From: Thioclava sp. ES.031
GTDB taxonomy: Bacteria > Pseudomonadota > Alphaproteobacteria > Rhodobacterales > Rhodobacteraceae
Direction of reading: 5' to 3'
NCBI RefSeq assembly: GCF_002563775.1
Contig: NZ_PDJO01000001.1
Location: 2,730,501 to 2,794,500, forward strand
DNA length: 64,000 nt
The position numbers and the translations under genes are program-made. Shown in pieces: positions 35,472 to 43,131 of this stretch. The number at the start of each line of letters is the position of its first letter. Position 1 is the stretch's first letter. The notes below the pieces were generated by a model. That model did no database searches and had not been told where the DNA came from. It saw only the letters and a program-made list of their open reading frames with translations.

Positions 35472-37223
35472 TCAGTTGCTGCCCGGTGTCGGAAGCGGGG
35501 GCAGCCCGCCCGGAGCCGCGCTTCCCGAGCCCGACCCGCCAGAGGTCGAGCCACCCAGAGGCGCCAGCGACGGCAGGCCACCGAGGCCGCCCCCATCGCC
35601 CATGCCCGGCATCTGCGGCAGCTTGATCTCGACATCCTTCAGATCCACCTGCGGCCCCTTGTAGTGCATCACCATGGCCGGGAAGGCGATCACGATGGCA
35701 ATCATCGCAACCTGAATGAACACGAAGGGAATAGCGCCCCAGTAGATCTGCGAGGTCTTCACCGGCTCCATCTTCTTGCCGGTGACCTTGTCGATATAGG
35801 GCACCTTGGCCGCGACCGAGCGCAGATAGAACAGCGCGAAGCCGAATGGCGGGTGCATGAACGAGGTCTGCATGTTCACGCCCAGGATCACCCCGAACCA
35901 GATCAGATCGATCCCCAGTGCCTGCGCGGCAGGCGCCAGAAGCGGCACGATGATGAAGGCCAGCTCGAAGAAATCGAGGAAGAAGGCAAGGAAGAACACC
36001 AGGAACGACACCACGATCAGGAAGCCCAACTGGCCACCCGGAAGCGAGGTCAGCAGATGCTCGACCCAGACCTGCCCGTTCACCCCGTAGAAGGTGAGCG
36101 AGAAGACCCGCGCGCCCAGAAGGATGAACAGCACGAAGGCCGACAGGCGCGTCGTCGCCGCCAGCGCGTCACGCACGACGGGGAAGGTCAGACGCTTCTT
36201 CACCGCCGACAGCACCAGCGCGCCGACCGCGCCCATTGCGCCGCCTTCGGTGGGCGTCGCGACGCCGAGGAAGATCGTGCCCAGCACGAGGAAGATCAGC
36301 GCCAGCGGCGGGATCAGCACGATCACCACCTGCTGGGCCAGACGGCTCATCAGGTTGGTTTTCAGCGCCTTGTCCAGCAACGCCACGATATAGATCGCGA
36401 TCACGGCCACACCGGCTGCGAGGATCTCGGAGTTGTTGACGCTCGACCCGCTCGCCTCGAAATACTTCTCGGCGAAGATGAAGATCGCGACCGCACCGGC
36501 CAGCGCCACCAGGAGCGACATCACGCCGGACCCCAGCGTACGCGCCTCTTTCGGCAGAGCCGGCATCGACTTCGGCTTGATGATCGACATCACGAGCACA
36601 TAGCTGAGGTAGATGCCGGTCAGCACCATACCGGGGATCAGCGCGCCCTTGTACATGTCGCCCACCGAAACGCCCAGCTGGTCAGCCAGAACGATCAGCA
36701 CGAGCGAGGGCGGGATGATCTGCGCCAGTGTCCCTGACGCCGCAATGACACCTGTGGCCACCTTCCGATCATAGCCGTAGCGCAACATGATCGGCAGCGA
36801 GATCAGGCCCATCGCGATCACCGAGGCCGCAACGACGCCCGTGGTCGCCGCCAGAAGCGCGCCCACGATGATCACCGCATAGGCGAGACCGCCGCGCACC
36901 GGGCCGAACAGCTGACCGATCGTGTCGAGGAGATCCTCGGCCATGCCCGATTTCTCGAGCACGATGCCCATGAATGTGAAGAATGGAATCGCAAGTAAGG
37001 TCTCGTTCGACAAGACCCCGTAGAACCGTTGCGGCATCGCATTCAACAACGGCCAGTCAAGATTGATCGTCCCGCCGGAGTAACCCGACAGTTCAACGCC
37101 GATGACGAAGAACAAAAGACCGTTGGCCGCAAGTGCGAAGGCCGCAGGATAGCCGATCAGCAGGAAGACGATCAGCGAGATGAACATGATCGGGGCCATG
37201 TTCTGAGCGATAAGCTCGAGCAT
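35472..37223 (-). CDS. dctM: TRAP transporter large permease (DctM)
   Basis: 583 residues, about 12 or more membrane segments; Na-coupled permease domain of the TRAP system, inner membrane. Family segments include PLLNAMPQRFYGVLSNETLL, GVVAASVIAMGLISLPIMLR and GVILGVNMQTSFMHPPFGFA. It is longer than usual because of a soluble tail of about 50 residues rich in Gly, Ser and Pro (MPGMGDGGGLGGLPSLAPLG and on). Its start overlaps the dctQ stop. It probably serves both receptors encoded at 32.4-34.9 kb. Confidence 0.94.
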   Translation of the reverse strand: MLELIAQNMAPIMFISLIVFLLIGYPAAFALAANGLLFFVIGVELSGYSGGTINLDWPLLNAMPQRFYGVLSNETLLAIPFFTFMGIVLEKSGMAEDLLDTIGQLFGPVRGGLAYAVIIVGALLAATTGVVAASVIAMGLISLPIMLRYGYDRKVATGVIAASGTLAQIIPPSLVLIVLADQLGVSVGDMYKGALIPGMVLTGIYLSYVLVMSIIKPKSMPALPKEARTLGSGVMSLLVALAGAVAIFIFAEKYFEASGSSVNNSEILAAGVAVIAIYIVALLDKALKTNLMSRLAQQVVIVLIPPLALIFLVLGTIFLGVATPTEGGAMGAVGALVLSAVKKRLTFPVVRDALAATTRLSAFVLFILLGARVFSLTFYGVNGQVWVEHLLTSLPGGQLGFLIVVSFLVFFLAFFLDFFELAFIIVPLLAPAAQALGIDLIWFGVILGVNMQTSFMHPPFGFALFYLRSVAAKVPYIDKVTGKKMEPVKTSQIYWGAIPFVFIQVAMIAIVIAFPAMVMHYKGPQVDLKDVEIKLPQMPGMGDGGGLGGLPSLAPLGGSTSGGSGSGSAAPGGLPPLPTPGSN

Positions 37224-37795
37224 TACAGACCCTCCTCTTCGGCGATGGGATCATGGCCGTGATGGCCCGCGCTGTCGGCATGGGGATCGTCGATCAACCC
37301 ACGCATCACGCCGATCTTCTTGATGATCTCGGACACGCCTTGGAAGAACAGCTGCCAGAAGCCGATCAGCAGCAGGATCTTGGCCGGCCACAGGATCAGA
37401 CCGCCCGAGTTCGTCGACATCTCGCCCGAGCGGATCGAGATCATCACGAAGGGCGTCAGCTTGAACAGCATCAGCACGACGAACGGCATCAGGAAGAAGA
37501 TATGCCCGAGCAGATCGATCCAGTGCTGCACTTTCCGCGAGAACGCACCATAGATGATGTCGATGCGGATATGCTCGTTTTGCTTGAGCGTGTAAGCGGC
37601 AGCGCCCAGAAACGCCGCGCCGAAAAGATACCATTGCAGTTCCAGCCAAGCGTTCGACGACATGTCGAAGGCTTTGCGTACAATGGCGTTGGTCGCACTC
37701 ACGAGGACCGACACCAGAATAAGCCACGACACCGCCTTGCCGATGGTCTCGTTTATCCGGTCGATCGCGCGTGAAAGGGCCAGCAAAGCGCCCAT
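37223..37795 (-). CDS. dctQ: TRAP transporter small permease (DctQ)
   Basis: 190 residues with four membrane helices; family features are the N-terminal RIDRINETIGKAVSWLILVS, the amphipathic WLELQWYLFGAAFLGAAAYT and NEHIRIDIIYGAFS. The C-terminal tail is His/Asp-rich (DDPHADSAGHHGHD). First gene of the dctQM operon, one-base overlap with dctM. A dyad ATCTGGTC-N9-GACCAGAT lies about 95 bases upstream. Confidence 0.94.
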   Translation of the reverse strand: MGALLALSRAIDRINETIGKAVSWLILVSVLVSATNAIVRKAFDMSSNAWLELQWYLFGAAFLGAAAYTLKQNEHIRIDIIYGAFSRKVQHWIDLLGHIFFLMPFVVLMLFKLTPFVMISIRSGEMSTNSGGLILWPAKILLLIGFWQLFFQGVSEIIKKIGVMRGLIDDPHADSAGHHGHDPIAEEEGL

Positions 37796-37888
37796 CTCAC
37801 TTCCTCCCTAATTTTGTCCCGAAAGCCTGCGCGAGGCTTTGCCCGTGATTGGCCGAGTGGGCAACAAAGGTCAAGCAATTAAGGCTTC

Positions 37889-37913
37889 ATCTGGTCTGTT
37901 CACTTGACCAGAT
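37889..37913. promoter_or_regulatory. Dyad ATCTGGTC-N9-GACCAGAT upstream of dctQM
   Basis: Perfect 8-bp arms around TGTTCACTT in the 374-base gap between dctQ and the ilv leader. Its core CTGGTC-N9-GACCAG matches the pattern of the dyad before the second dctP. The rest of the gap holds the divergent promoters, not resolved here. Confidence 0.55.
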
Positions 37914-38169
37914 CGGGCAGAAAACGCGGTCTCCGGGGCCGTTCTGGAGGCTGACCAAGCGTCAATATGATCAACTTCCCGCGACTTCCCTTGCGGCAGT
38001 CGCCTCGATCGCCTCTTCCGGTTTCTCAAAGTTGCGACTCGCAGGTCGCGGCGCGCAATAATCGGGAAGGAAAATCCGCCGCCCGCGACATTTTATTCAG
38101 CGTTTGGGCATTGACGCCCCCAACGCCCGATCCTAATGTCCGCGCAAAGCAGTCCGAAAGGGATCCGCA

Positions 38170-38220
38170 ATGGATGCGATTCTTCTTGTCGTCGTAGGAG
38201 CCAAGCGCATGGGCCGGTAA
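38170..38220 (+). CDS. ilvBN leader peptide
   Basis: 16 codons, MDAILLVVVGAKRMGR, with AAAGGGA upstream and TAA at 38218. The run Ile-Leu-Leu-Val-Val-Val is exactly the sensor expected for ribosome-mediated attenuation by branched-chain aminoacyl-tRNA. It lies 27 bases before the terminator stem at 38247 and 124 bases before ilvB. Confidence 0.93.
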   Translation: MDAILLVVVGAKRMGR

Positions 38221-38274
38221 CGGTACAACCATGAAGGTTCCCATGCGCCCCCGCCTCAAAGCCGGGGGCTTTTT
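38207..38274 (+). promoter_or_regulatory. ilvBN attenuator
   Basis: Terminator: GCCCCCG (38247-38253) pairs with CGGGGGC (38263-38269), then TTTTT. A competing upstream pair GCATGGG (38207-38213) with CCCATGC (38240-38246) abuts the terminator. The first arm lies over the leader's last codons. When ribosomes stall on the Ile/Leu/Val codons, pairing choices change and ilvB is read. Exact competing structure is inferred. Confidence 0.85.
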
Positions 38275-38343
38275 CTTGGACAGGTGGATGCTTGACAGGT
38301 AGCGGCGGGCGGCGTGGCCCTCGCGCAAGGATGGAGTGAGCAT

Positions 38344-40089
38344 ATGGCACGGCAGATGACCGGCGCGAAGATGGTGGTTCAGGCGCTGAAGGATCACGGG
38401 GTCGAGGTAATTTTCGGCTATCCGGGCGGCGCGGTCCTTCCGATCTATGACGAGATTTTCCAGCAAAACGACATCCGTCACATCCTCGTCCGCCACGAGC
38501 AGGCCGCGATCCACATGGCCGAAGGCTATGCGCGCTCGACCGGCAAGCCGGGCGTGGCGCTGGTGACCTCGGGCCCGGGCGCGACCAATGCGGTGACCGG
38601 GCTGACCGATGCGCTGATGGACTCGATCCCGCTGATCGTGCTGTCGGGCCAGGTGCCGACCTTCCTCGTGGGCACCGACGGTTTCCAGGAGGCCGACACG
38701 GTGGGCATCACGCGGCCCTGCACCAAGCATAACTGGCTGGTGAAGGACCCAGCGAAACTCTCCGAGACGATCCATCAGGCCTTCCACGTGGCGACCTCGG
38801 GCCGTCCCGGCCCGGTGCTGATCGACATGCCCAAGGACGTGCAATTCGCGGTGGCCACCTATACCGAGCCGAAAGCCGCGAAGGTCGACCATTACCAGCC
38901 GCAGGTGAAAGGCGATCTCGACGCGATCACCAAGCTGGTCGAGCTGATCGAAACCGCCGAGAAGCCGGTCTTCTATACCGGCGGTGGCGTGATCAACTCG
39001 GGCCCCGCCGCGAGCCAGCTGATGCGCGAGCTTGTCGATGCCACCGGCTTCCCGATCACCTCGACCCTGATGGGCCTGGGCGCCTATCCCGCCTCGGGCA
39101 AGAACTGGCTCGGGATGCTCGGGATGCACGGTCTCTACGAGGCCAACCTCGCGATGCATGGCTGCGACCTTATGATCAACCTCGGCGCGCGCTTCGACGA
39201 CCGGATCACCGGCCGCGTGGCGGACTTCTCGCCGAAATCGACCAAGGTGCATGTCGATATCGACGCCTCCTCGATCAACAAGATCATTGCCGTCGACCTG
39301 CCGATCCTCGGTGATATCGGCCATGTGCTCGAAGACGTGCTCAAGGTCTGGAAGGCCCGCGGGCGCAAGGTGAACAAGCCCGCGATCGAGAAGTGGTGGA
39401 AGAAGATCGACGAGTGGAAGAAGGTGAACTGCCTCGCCTACACCAACTCGGAAAAGACCATCAAACCGCAATATGCACTGCAGCGTCTCGAAGAGCTGAC
39501 CAAGGGCATGGATCGCTACATCACCACCGAGGTGGGCCAGCACCAGATGTGGGCCGCGCAGTTCCTCGGCTTCGAGGATCCGAACCGCTGGATGACCTCC
39601 GGGGGCTTGGGCACGATGGGCTACGGCTTCCCGGCTTCGATCGGCGTACAGATCGCCCATCCCGAAAGCCTCGTGATCAACGTGGCGGGCGAGGCGAGCT
39701 GGCTGATGAACATGCAGGAGATGGGCACCGCGACCCAGTTCCGCGTGCCGGTGAAGCAGTTCATCCTCAATAACGAGCGTCTGGGCATGGTCCGCCAGTG
39801 GCAGGAACTGCTGCATGGCGAGCGCTACTCGCATAGCTGGTCCGAAAGCCTGCCCGATTTCGTGAAGCTCGCCGAGAGCTTCGGCTGGAAGGGGATGCAG
39901 GTCTCCGACCCCGCCGATCTCGACGATGCGATCATGGAGATGATCAAGCATGACGGCCCGGTGCTGTTCGACTGCCTCGTGGAGAAGCACGAGAACTGCT
40001 TCCCGATGATCCCGTCCGGCAAGCCGCATAACGAGATGCTGCTGGCGGCCGATGCCGATGTCTTCAAGGAAGGCGCGGCGCTGGTGTGA
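38344..40089 (+). CDS. ilvB: Acetolactate synthase, large catalytic subunit
   Basis: 581 residues. Makes acetolactate and acetohydroxybutyrate for valine, leucine and isoleucine; ThDP and FAD enzyme. The ThDP-activating Glu is in HILVRHEQAAIHMAEGYA after GYPGGAVLPIYDEIF. The ThDP metal-binding motif reads NVAGEASWLMNMQEM...ILNN, that is, Glu where most homologues have Asp in GDG; I believe this variant occurs in Rhodobacterales but cannot check. The start at 38344 is right after the attenuator. Followed by ilvN. Confidence 0.95.
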   Translation: MARQMTGAKMVVQALKDHGVEVIFGYPGGAVLPIYDEIFQQNDIRHILVRHEQAAIHMAEGYARSTGKPGVALVTSGPGATNAVTGLTDALMDSIPLIVLSGQVPTFLVGTDGFQEADTVGITRPCTKHNWLVKDPAKLSETIHQAFHVATSGRPGPVLIDMPKDVQFAVATYTEPKAAKVDHYQPQVKGDLDAITKLVELIETAEKPVFYTGGGVINSGPAASQLMRELVDATGFPITSTLMGLGAYPASGKNWLGMLGMHGLYEANLAMHGCDLMINLGARFDDRITGRVADFSPKSTKVHVDIDASSINKIIAVDLPILGDIGHVLEDVLKVWKARGRKVNKPAIEKWWKKIDEWKKVNCLAYTNSEKTIKPQYALQRLEELTKGMDRYITTEVGQHQMWAAQFLGFEDPNRWMTSGGLGTMGYGFPASIGVQIAHPESLVINVAGEASWLMNMQEMGTATQFRVPVKQFILNNERLGMVRQWQELLHGERYSHSWSESLPDFVKLAESFGWKGMQVSDPADLDDAIMEMIKHDGPVLFDCLVEKHENCFPMIPSGKPHNEMLLAADADVFKEGAALV

Positions 40090-40094
40090 GCGAC

Positions 40095-40138
40095 GCCGGG
40101 GGCGCTGCCCCCGGACCCCCGGGATATTTGGACCAAGC
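40095..40138. repeat. REP-like extragenic element, copy 2
   Basis: Between ilvB and ilvN: GCCGGGGGCGCTGCCCCCGG hairpin followed by ACCCCCGGGATATTTGGACC and AAG. It shares the GGGATATTT-N-ACCAAG core with copy 1 at 26175. Only one arm of the inverted pair is kept here. Confidence 0.65.
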
Positions 40139-40175
40139 CGAAGATCGGGTCCGAACAGAGAAAAGGAGAGAGGCA

Positions 40176-40736
40176 ATGGCCGCTCTGAAGATCAAGAAAG
40201 GCTCCTCGAGCCATTCCGCTTACGACCTGCGCGACAGCCACGACCAACACGAGCGCAGCCATACGCTCGCCGTGATCGTCGACAACGAGGCGGGCGTTCT
40301 GGCCCGTGTGATCGGGCTGTTCTCGGGCCGGGGCTACAACATCGACAGCCTGACCGTCGCCGAGGTGGATCATAAGGGGCATCGCAGCCGGATCACCGTC
40401 GTCACCCGCGGCACCGAGAACGTGATCGACCAGATCAAGGCGCAGCTGGGTCGGATCGTGCCGGTTCACGAGGTGAAGGACCTCACCGTCGAGGGCTACC
40501 CGGTCGAGCGCGAACTGGCGCTGATCAAGGTCGCGGGCACCGGCGACAAGCGCATCGAGGCGCTGCGTCTGGCCGAGATTTTCCGCGCCAATGTGGTCGA
40601 CTCGACGCTGGAGAGCTTTGTCTTCGAGATCACCGGCACGCCGGAGAAGATCGACGCGTTCGCCGATCTGATGCGCCCGCTGGGGCTGGCCGAAGTGGCC
40701 CGCACCGGGGTCGCGGCCCTCTCGCGCGGGGCCTGA
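40176..40736 (+). CDS. ilvN: Acetolactate synthase, small regulatory subunit
   Basis: 186 residues from the ATG at 40176 (AAAGGAGAG upstream). N-terminal ACT domain (LAVIVDNEAGVLARVIGLFS, GRGYNIDSLTVAEV) binds valine for feedback control; the C-terminal domain (FRANVVDSTLESFVFEITGT) completes the IlvH/N family. Transcribed with ilvB under the attenuator. Confidence 0.96.
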   Translation: MAALKIKKGSSSHSAYDLRDSHDQHERSHTLAVIVDNEAGVLARVIGLFSGRGYNIDSLTVAEVDHKGHRSRITVVTRGTENVIDQIKAQLGRIVPVHEVKDLTVEGYPVERELALIKVAGTGDKRIEALRLAEIFRANVVDSTLESFVFEITGTPEKIDAFADLMRPLGLAEVARTGVAALSRGA

Positions 40737-40747
40737 GCCCGAGCGAC

Positions 40748-41731
40748 ATGGCCGAGCCGCATCCCGCCACCGGTCCTTCTCTGGGTGTCGTCATCGTCAC
40801 CTATCGGTCCTCGGACGTGATCGCGGCCTGCCTCGCCTCGCTGCGGGCAGCGACCGGCGTGACGCTGCATGTGGTGGTGGTCGACAATGCCTCGCCCGAC
40901 GACACGGTCGAGGTGATCCGCGCGGCTGTCCCCGATCTGATGGGCGCGGCGGAGGCGGGTCAGGAAGGCATCGCGCTGATCGAGGCGGGGGCCAATGGCG
41001 GGTTTGCTGCGGGCGTCAATCTGGGGCTGGCGCGGCTCGCGGCCAATCCCGCGCTCGACCGGTTCTGGCTCCTCAACCCCGATTGCGTGGTGCCGCCCGA
41101 GACGCCGGCGCTTCTCGCCACCCACGATCCCGGACCGCGAGGCGCCGCGATGATCGCGCATCGGGTGGTCTATGGCGATGATCCGGGCACGATCCAGATC
41201 GACGGCGGGGTGATCGACCGGCGCACCGGGATCACCCATAACCTCAACCAGTTCGCCCCCGCCGACAGCCCTGCCCCGGACCCGTCGCGCATCGACTTCG
41301 TCACCGGCGCGAGCCTCGTCGCGACGCGCGCCCATCTCGAGCGCGCGGGGCCGATGACGGAGGACTATTTCCTTTACTACGAAGAGGTCGACTGGGCGCT
41401 GCGCCGGGGCGATCTGCCGATCTCCTATTGCGACGGCGCGGTCGTTCATCACGTCGCGGGCACGGCGATCGGCTCGCAGCGGATGGGCTCGGTCGCCTCG
41501 CCGTTCTCGCAATATTTCAAGCATCGGGCACGGGCGATGTTCCTGCGCCGCCATTTCCCCGCCGGGCTGATCGGCGGTGCGGCGTGGTCGCTGGCGAAAG
41601 CCGCGCAGCTGCGCGCCCAGGGGCATGGGGCGGAAGCCGCAGCCCTCTTGCGGGGCTTCTTCGGGATGGCACCGCCCGCGCCAGTTCTGGCCGCGCTCAG
41701 CCCCGATGCCCGCGCGAAGATCGGGCGTTAA
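40748..41731 (+). CDS. Glycosyltransferase family 2
   Basis: 327 residues, GT-A fold, starting 11 bases after ilvN. SLGVVIVTYRSSDVIAACLA begins the nucleotide-sugar domain, with DNASPDDTVEVIR, GANGGFAAGVNLGLARLAAN and acceptor-side motif TEDYFLYYEEVDWALR, a pattern of rhamnosyltransferase-like (WbbL/RfbN) enzymes. The C-terminal part is amphipathic and probably membrane-associated. It opens the exopolysaccharide locus and converges with the polymerase gene, overlapping its stop by 4 bases. Sugar and acceptor unknown. Confidence 0.88.
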   Translation: MAEPHPATGPSLGVVIVTYRSSDVIAACLASLRAATGVTLHVVVVDNASPDDTVEVIRAAVPDLMGAAEAGQEGIALIEAGANGGFAAGVNLGLARLAANPALDRFWLLNPDCVVPPETPALLATHDPGPRGAAMIAHRVVYGDDPGTIQIDGGVIDRRTGITHNLNQFAPADSPAPDPSRIDFVTGASLVATRAHLERAGPMTEDYFLYYEEVDWALRRGDLPISYCDGAVVHHVAGTAIGSQRMGSVASPFSQYFKHRARAMFLRRHFPAGLIGGAAWSLAKAAQLRAQGHGAEAAALLRGFFGMAPPAPVLAALSPDARAKIGR

Positions 41732-43131
41732 TCCCGCCGCCGATGCGTCTGCGCAAACCGCGTGAAGCTGGTGCCCCGCGGCTCAGGCCGTGCCGCATCC
41801 TCGGGTTCATCGGCCCGTTCCTTCACCGCCTCGGTCAGCATCCACATGCCCGCGCCGAACAGGAAGAAGGTGAAGGCGTAGATCGACTCCCAGACATAGA
41901 CGGTGCAGAGCGTGAAGGTCATGCCCGCAAAGGTGAACACCCAGGAGCGGCGGAAATTCTGCATCCGCGTATCGCCGCTGAAATCGCGGAACATCACCTT
42001 GAACAGCCCCCAGACATAGCCGCTCGTGACCAGCAGGAAGCCCGGGATGCCATAGCGCACCGCCATCACCAGCCAGAAATTATCCATCGAGCCGGAATAC
42101 ATATACCACGGCCGCACCCAGTCGTTCAGGCCGATGCCGAAGATCGGGTTGGCCCAGACATTCTTCAGCCCCCAGTCAAAGATGATCGTGCGCCAATAGG
42201 CGGTATGGGCCGAGAAGGTCGCGTAGCTGAGAAACACCATGATCGGCGAGCGGTTCGACAGCAGATCGACCGTGACATAGGCGAAGGCGAAGAGCCCCGT
42301 CAGCAGCCACCAGCGCCATTCGATCCGCACGAAACTGACGTACCAGCCGATCAGCCCCAGCTGCAGCAGTAGCGACAGGAGCGCCCCCGAGGAGAGCGCG
42401 AGAAAGCCGTTGAGCAGGATCAGCCCGCTCGCCACCACCCGCCAGCCGAGCGACTTGATCCCGTCGAAGGCCACGAAGGCGAAGGCGAAGACGACCGAGC
42501 AATAGAGCCCGAAATGGATCGGATGCGCGAAGGGGCCCTGCACACGTTCCAGCCCCAGGCGCGGCTCCTGAAAGTTGTAGGTGATCGTGCCCATCCCCGG
42601 CAGCTTGTCGATCAGCGTCGGGATCAGGGTCGTGCCGGTCTTCGTCTCGTAAAGCGAGAAGGGCGTGAGGAGCAGCACCGACCAGATCAGTACCTTGCCC
42701 AGCGCCGCGAAATCCTCGCGCGAGCGGATATAGGCGCGCCCGATCAGGTAGCCGCCCAGAACCTCCAGCCCGACAGAGCCCGCCTGCTGGATCACCCGGT
42801 CGGGATTGTTGACGGCCAGCGCGACCGACAGCCACAGCGCATGGAACAGGAACAGCCAATCGACCGGCAGTATCCGCCCTGCCCGCCCGCTGAAGACCCG
42901 CGCGAAGGCGGGCAGGATGAAGGCCATCAACACGAGGCGGCTTCCGGTGATCGCAAGCGGGCCGAGGTTGAACTTGAAGGGCAGCAGGATCGACAGCACG
43001 AACAGCAAGACCGGCCACGGCAGTTTCGCGGTCGCGAGCGCGGCGGTCTCTGCGATACGATTTCGCCCGCCCGCGCGGCTTGTCGGGCGCGCACGTTGCG
43101 GCGTGGCACTGCCAATCGCCCCGGCGCGCAT
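41728..43131 (-). CDS. O-antigen ligase/Wzy-like polysaccharide polymerase
   Basis: 467 residues with about 11-12 membrane helices, for example LPWPVLLFVLSILLPFKF, LILLNGFLALSSGALLSLLL and WWLLTGLFAFAYVTVDLL. A large periplasmic loop (WRTIIFDWGLKNVWANPIFG) carries the Wzy_C-type segment with GIGLNDWVRPWYMY. It starts within the stop of the beta-helix gene (TGATG). In this locus it most likely polymerises repeat units delivered by the Wzx encoded at 48.9 kb. Ligase versus polymerase cannot be told by sequence. Confidence 0.82.
   Translation of the reverse strand: MRAGAIGSATPQRARPTSRAGGRNRIAETAALATAKLPWPVLLFVLSILLPFKFNLGPLAITGSRLVLMAFILPAFARVFSGRAGRILPVDWLFLFHALWLSVALAVNNPDRVIQQAGSVGLEVLGGYLIGRAYIRSREDFAALGKVLIWSVLLLTPFSLYETKTGTTLIPTLIDKLPGMGTITYNFQEPRLGLERVQGPFAHPIHFGLYCSVVFAFAFVAFDGIKSLGWRVVASGLILLNGFLALSSGALLSLLLQLGLIGWYVSFVRIEWRWWLLTGLFAFAYVTVDLLSNRSPIMVFLSYATFSAHTAYWRTIIFDWGLKNVWANPIFGIGLNDWVRPWYMYSGSMDNFWLVMAVRYGIPGFLLVTSGYVWGLFKVMFRDFSGDTRMQNFRRSWVFTFAGMTFTLCTVYVWESIYAFTFFLFGAGMWMLTEAVKERADEPEDAARPEPRGTSFTRFAQTHRRRD

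Noticed and set aside
38026..40176. 716-codon frame antisense to ilvB
   Set aside because: Antisense shadow crossing the ilv leader and attenuator.
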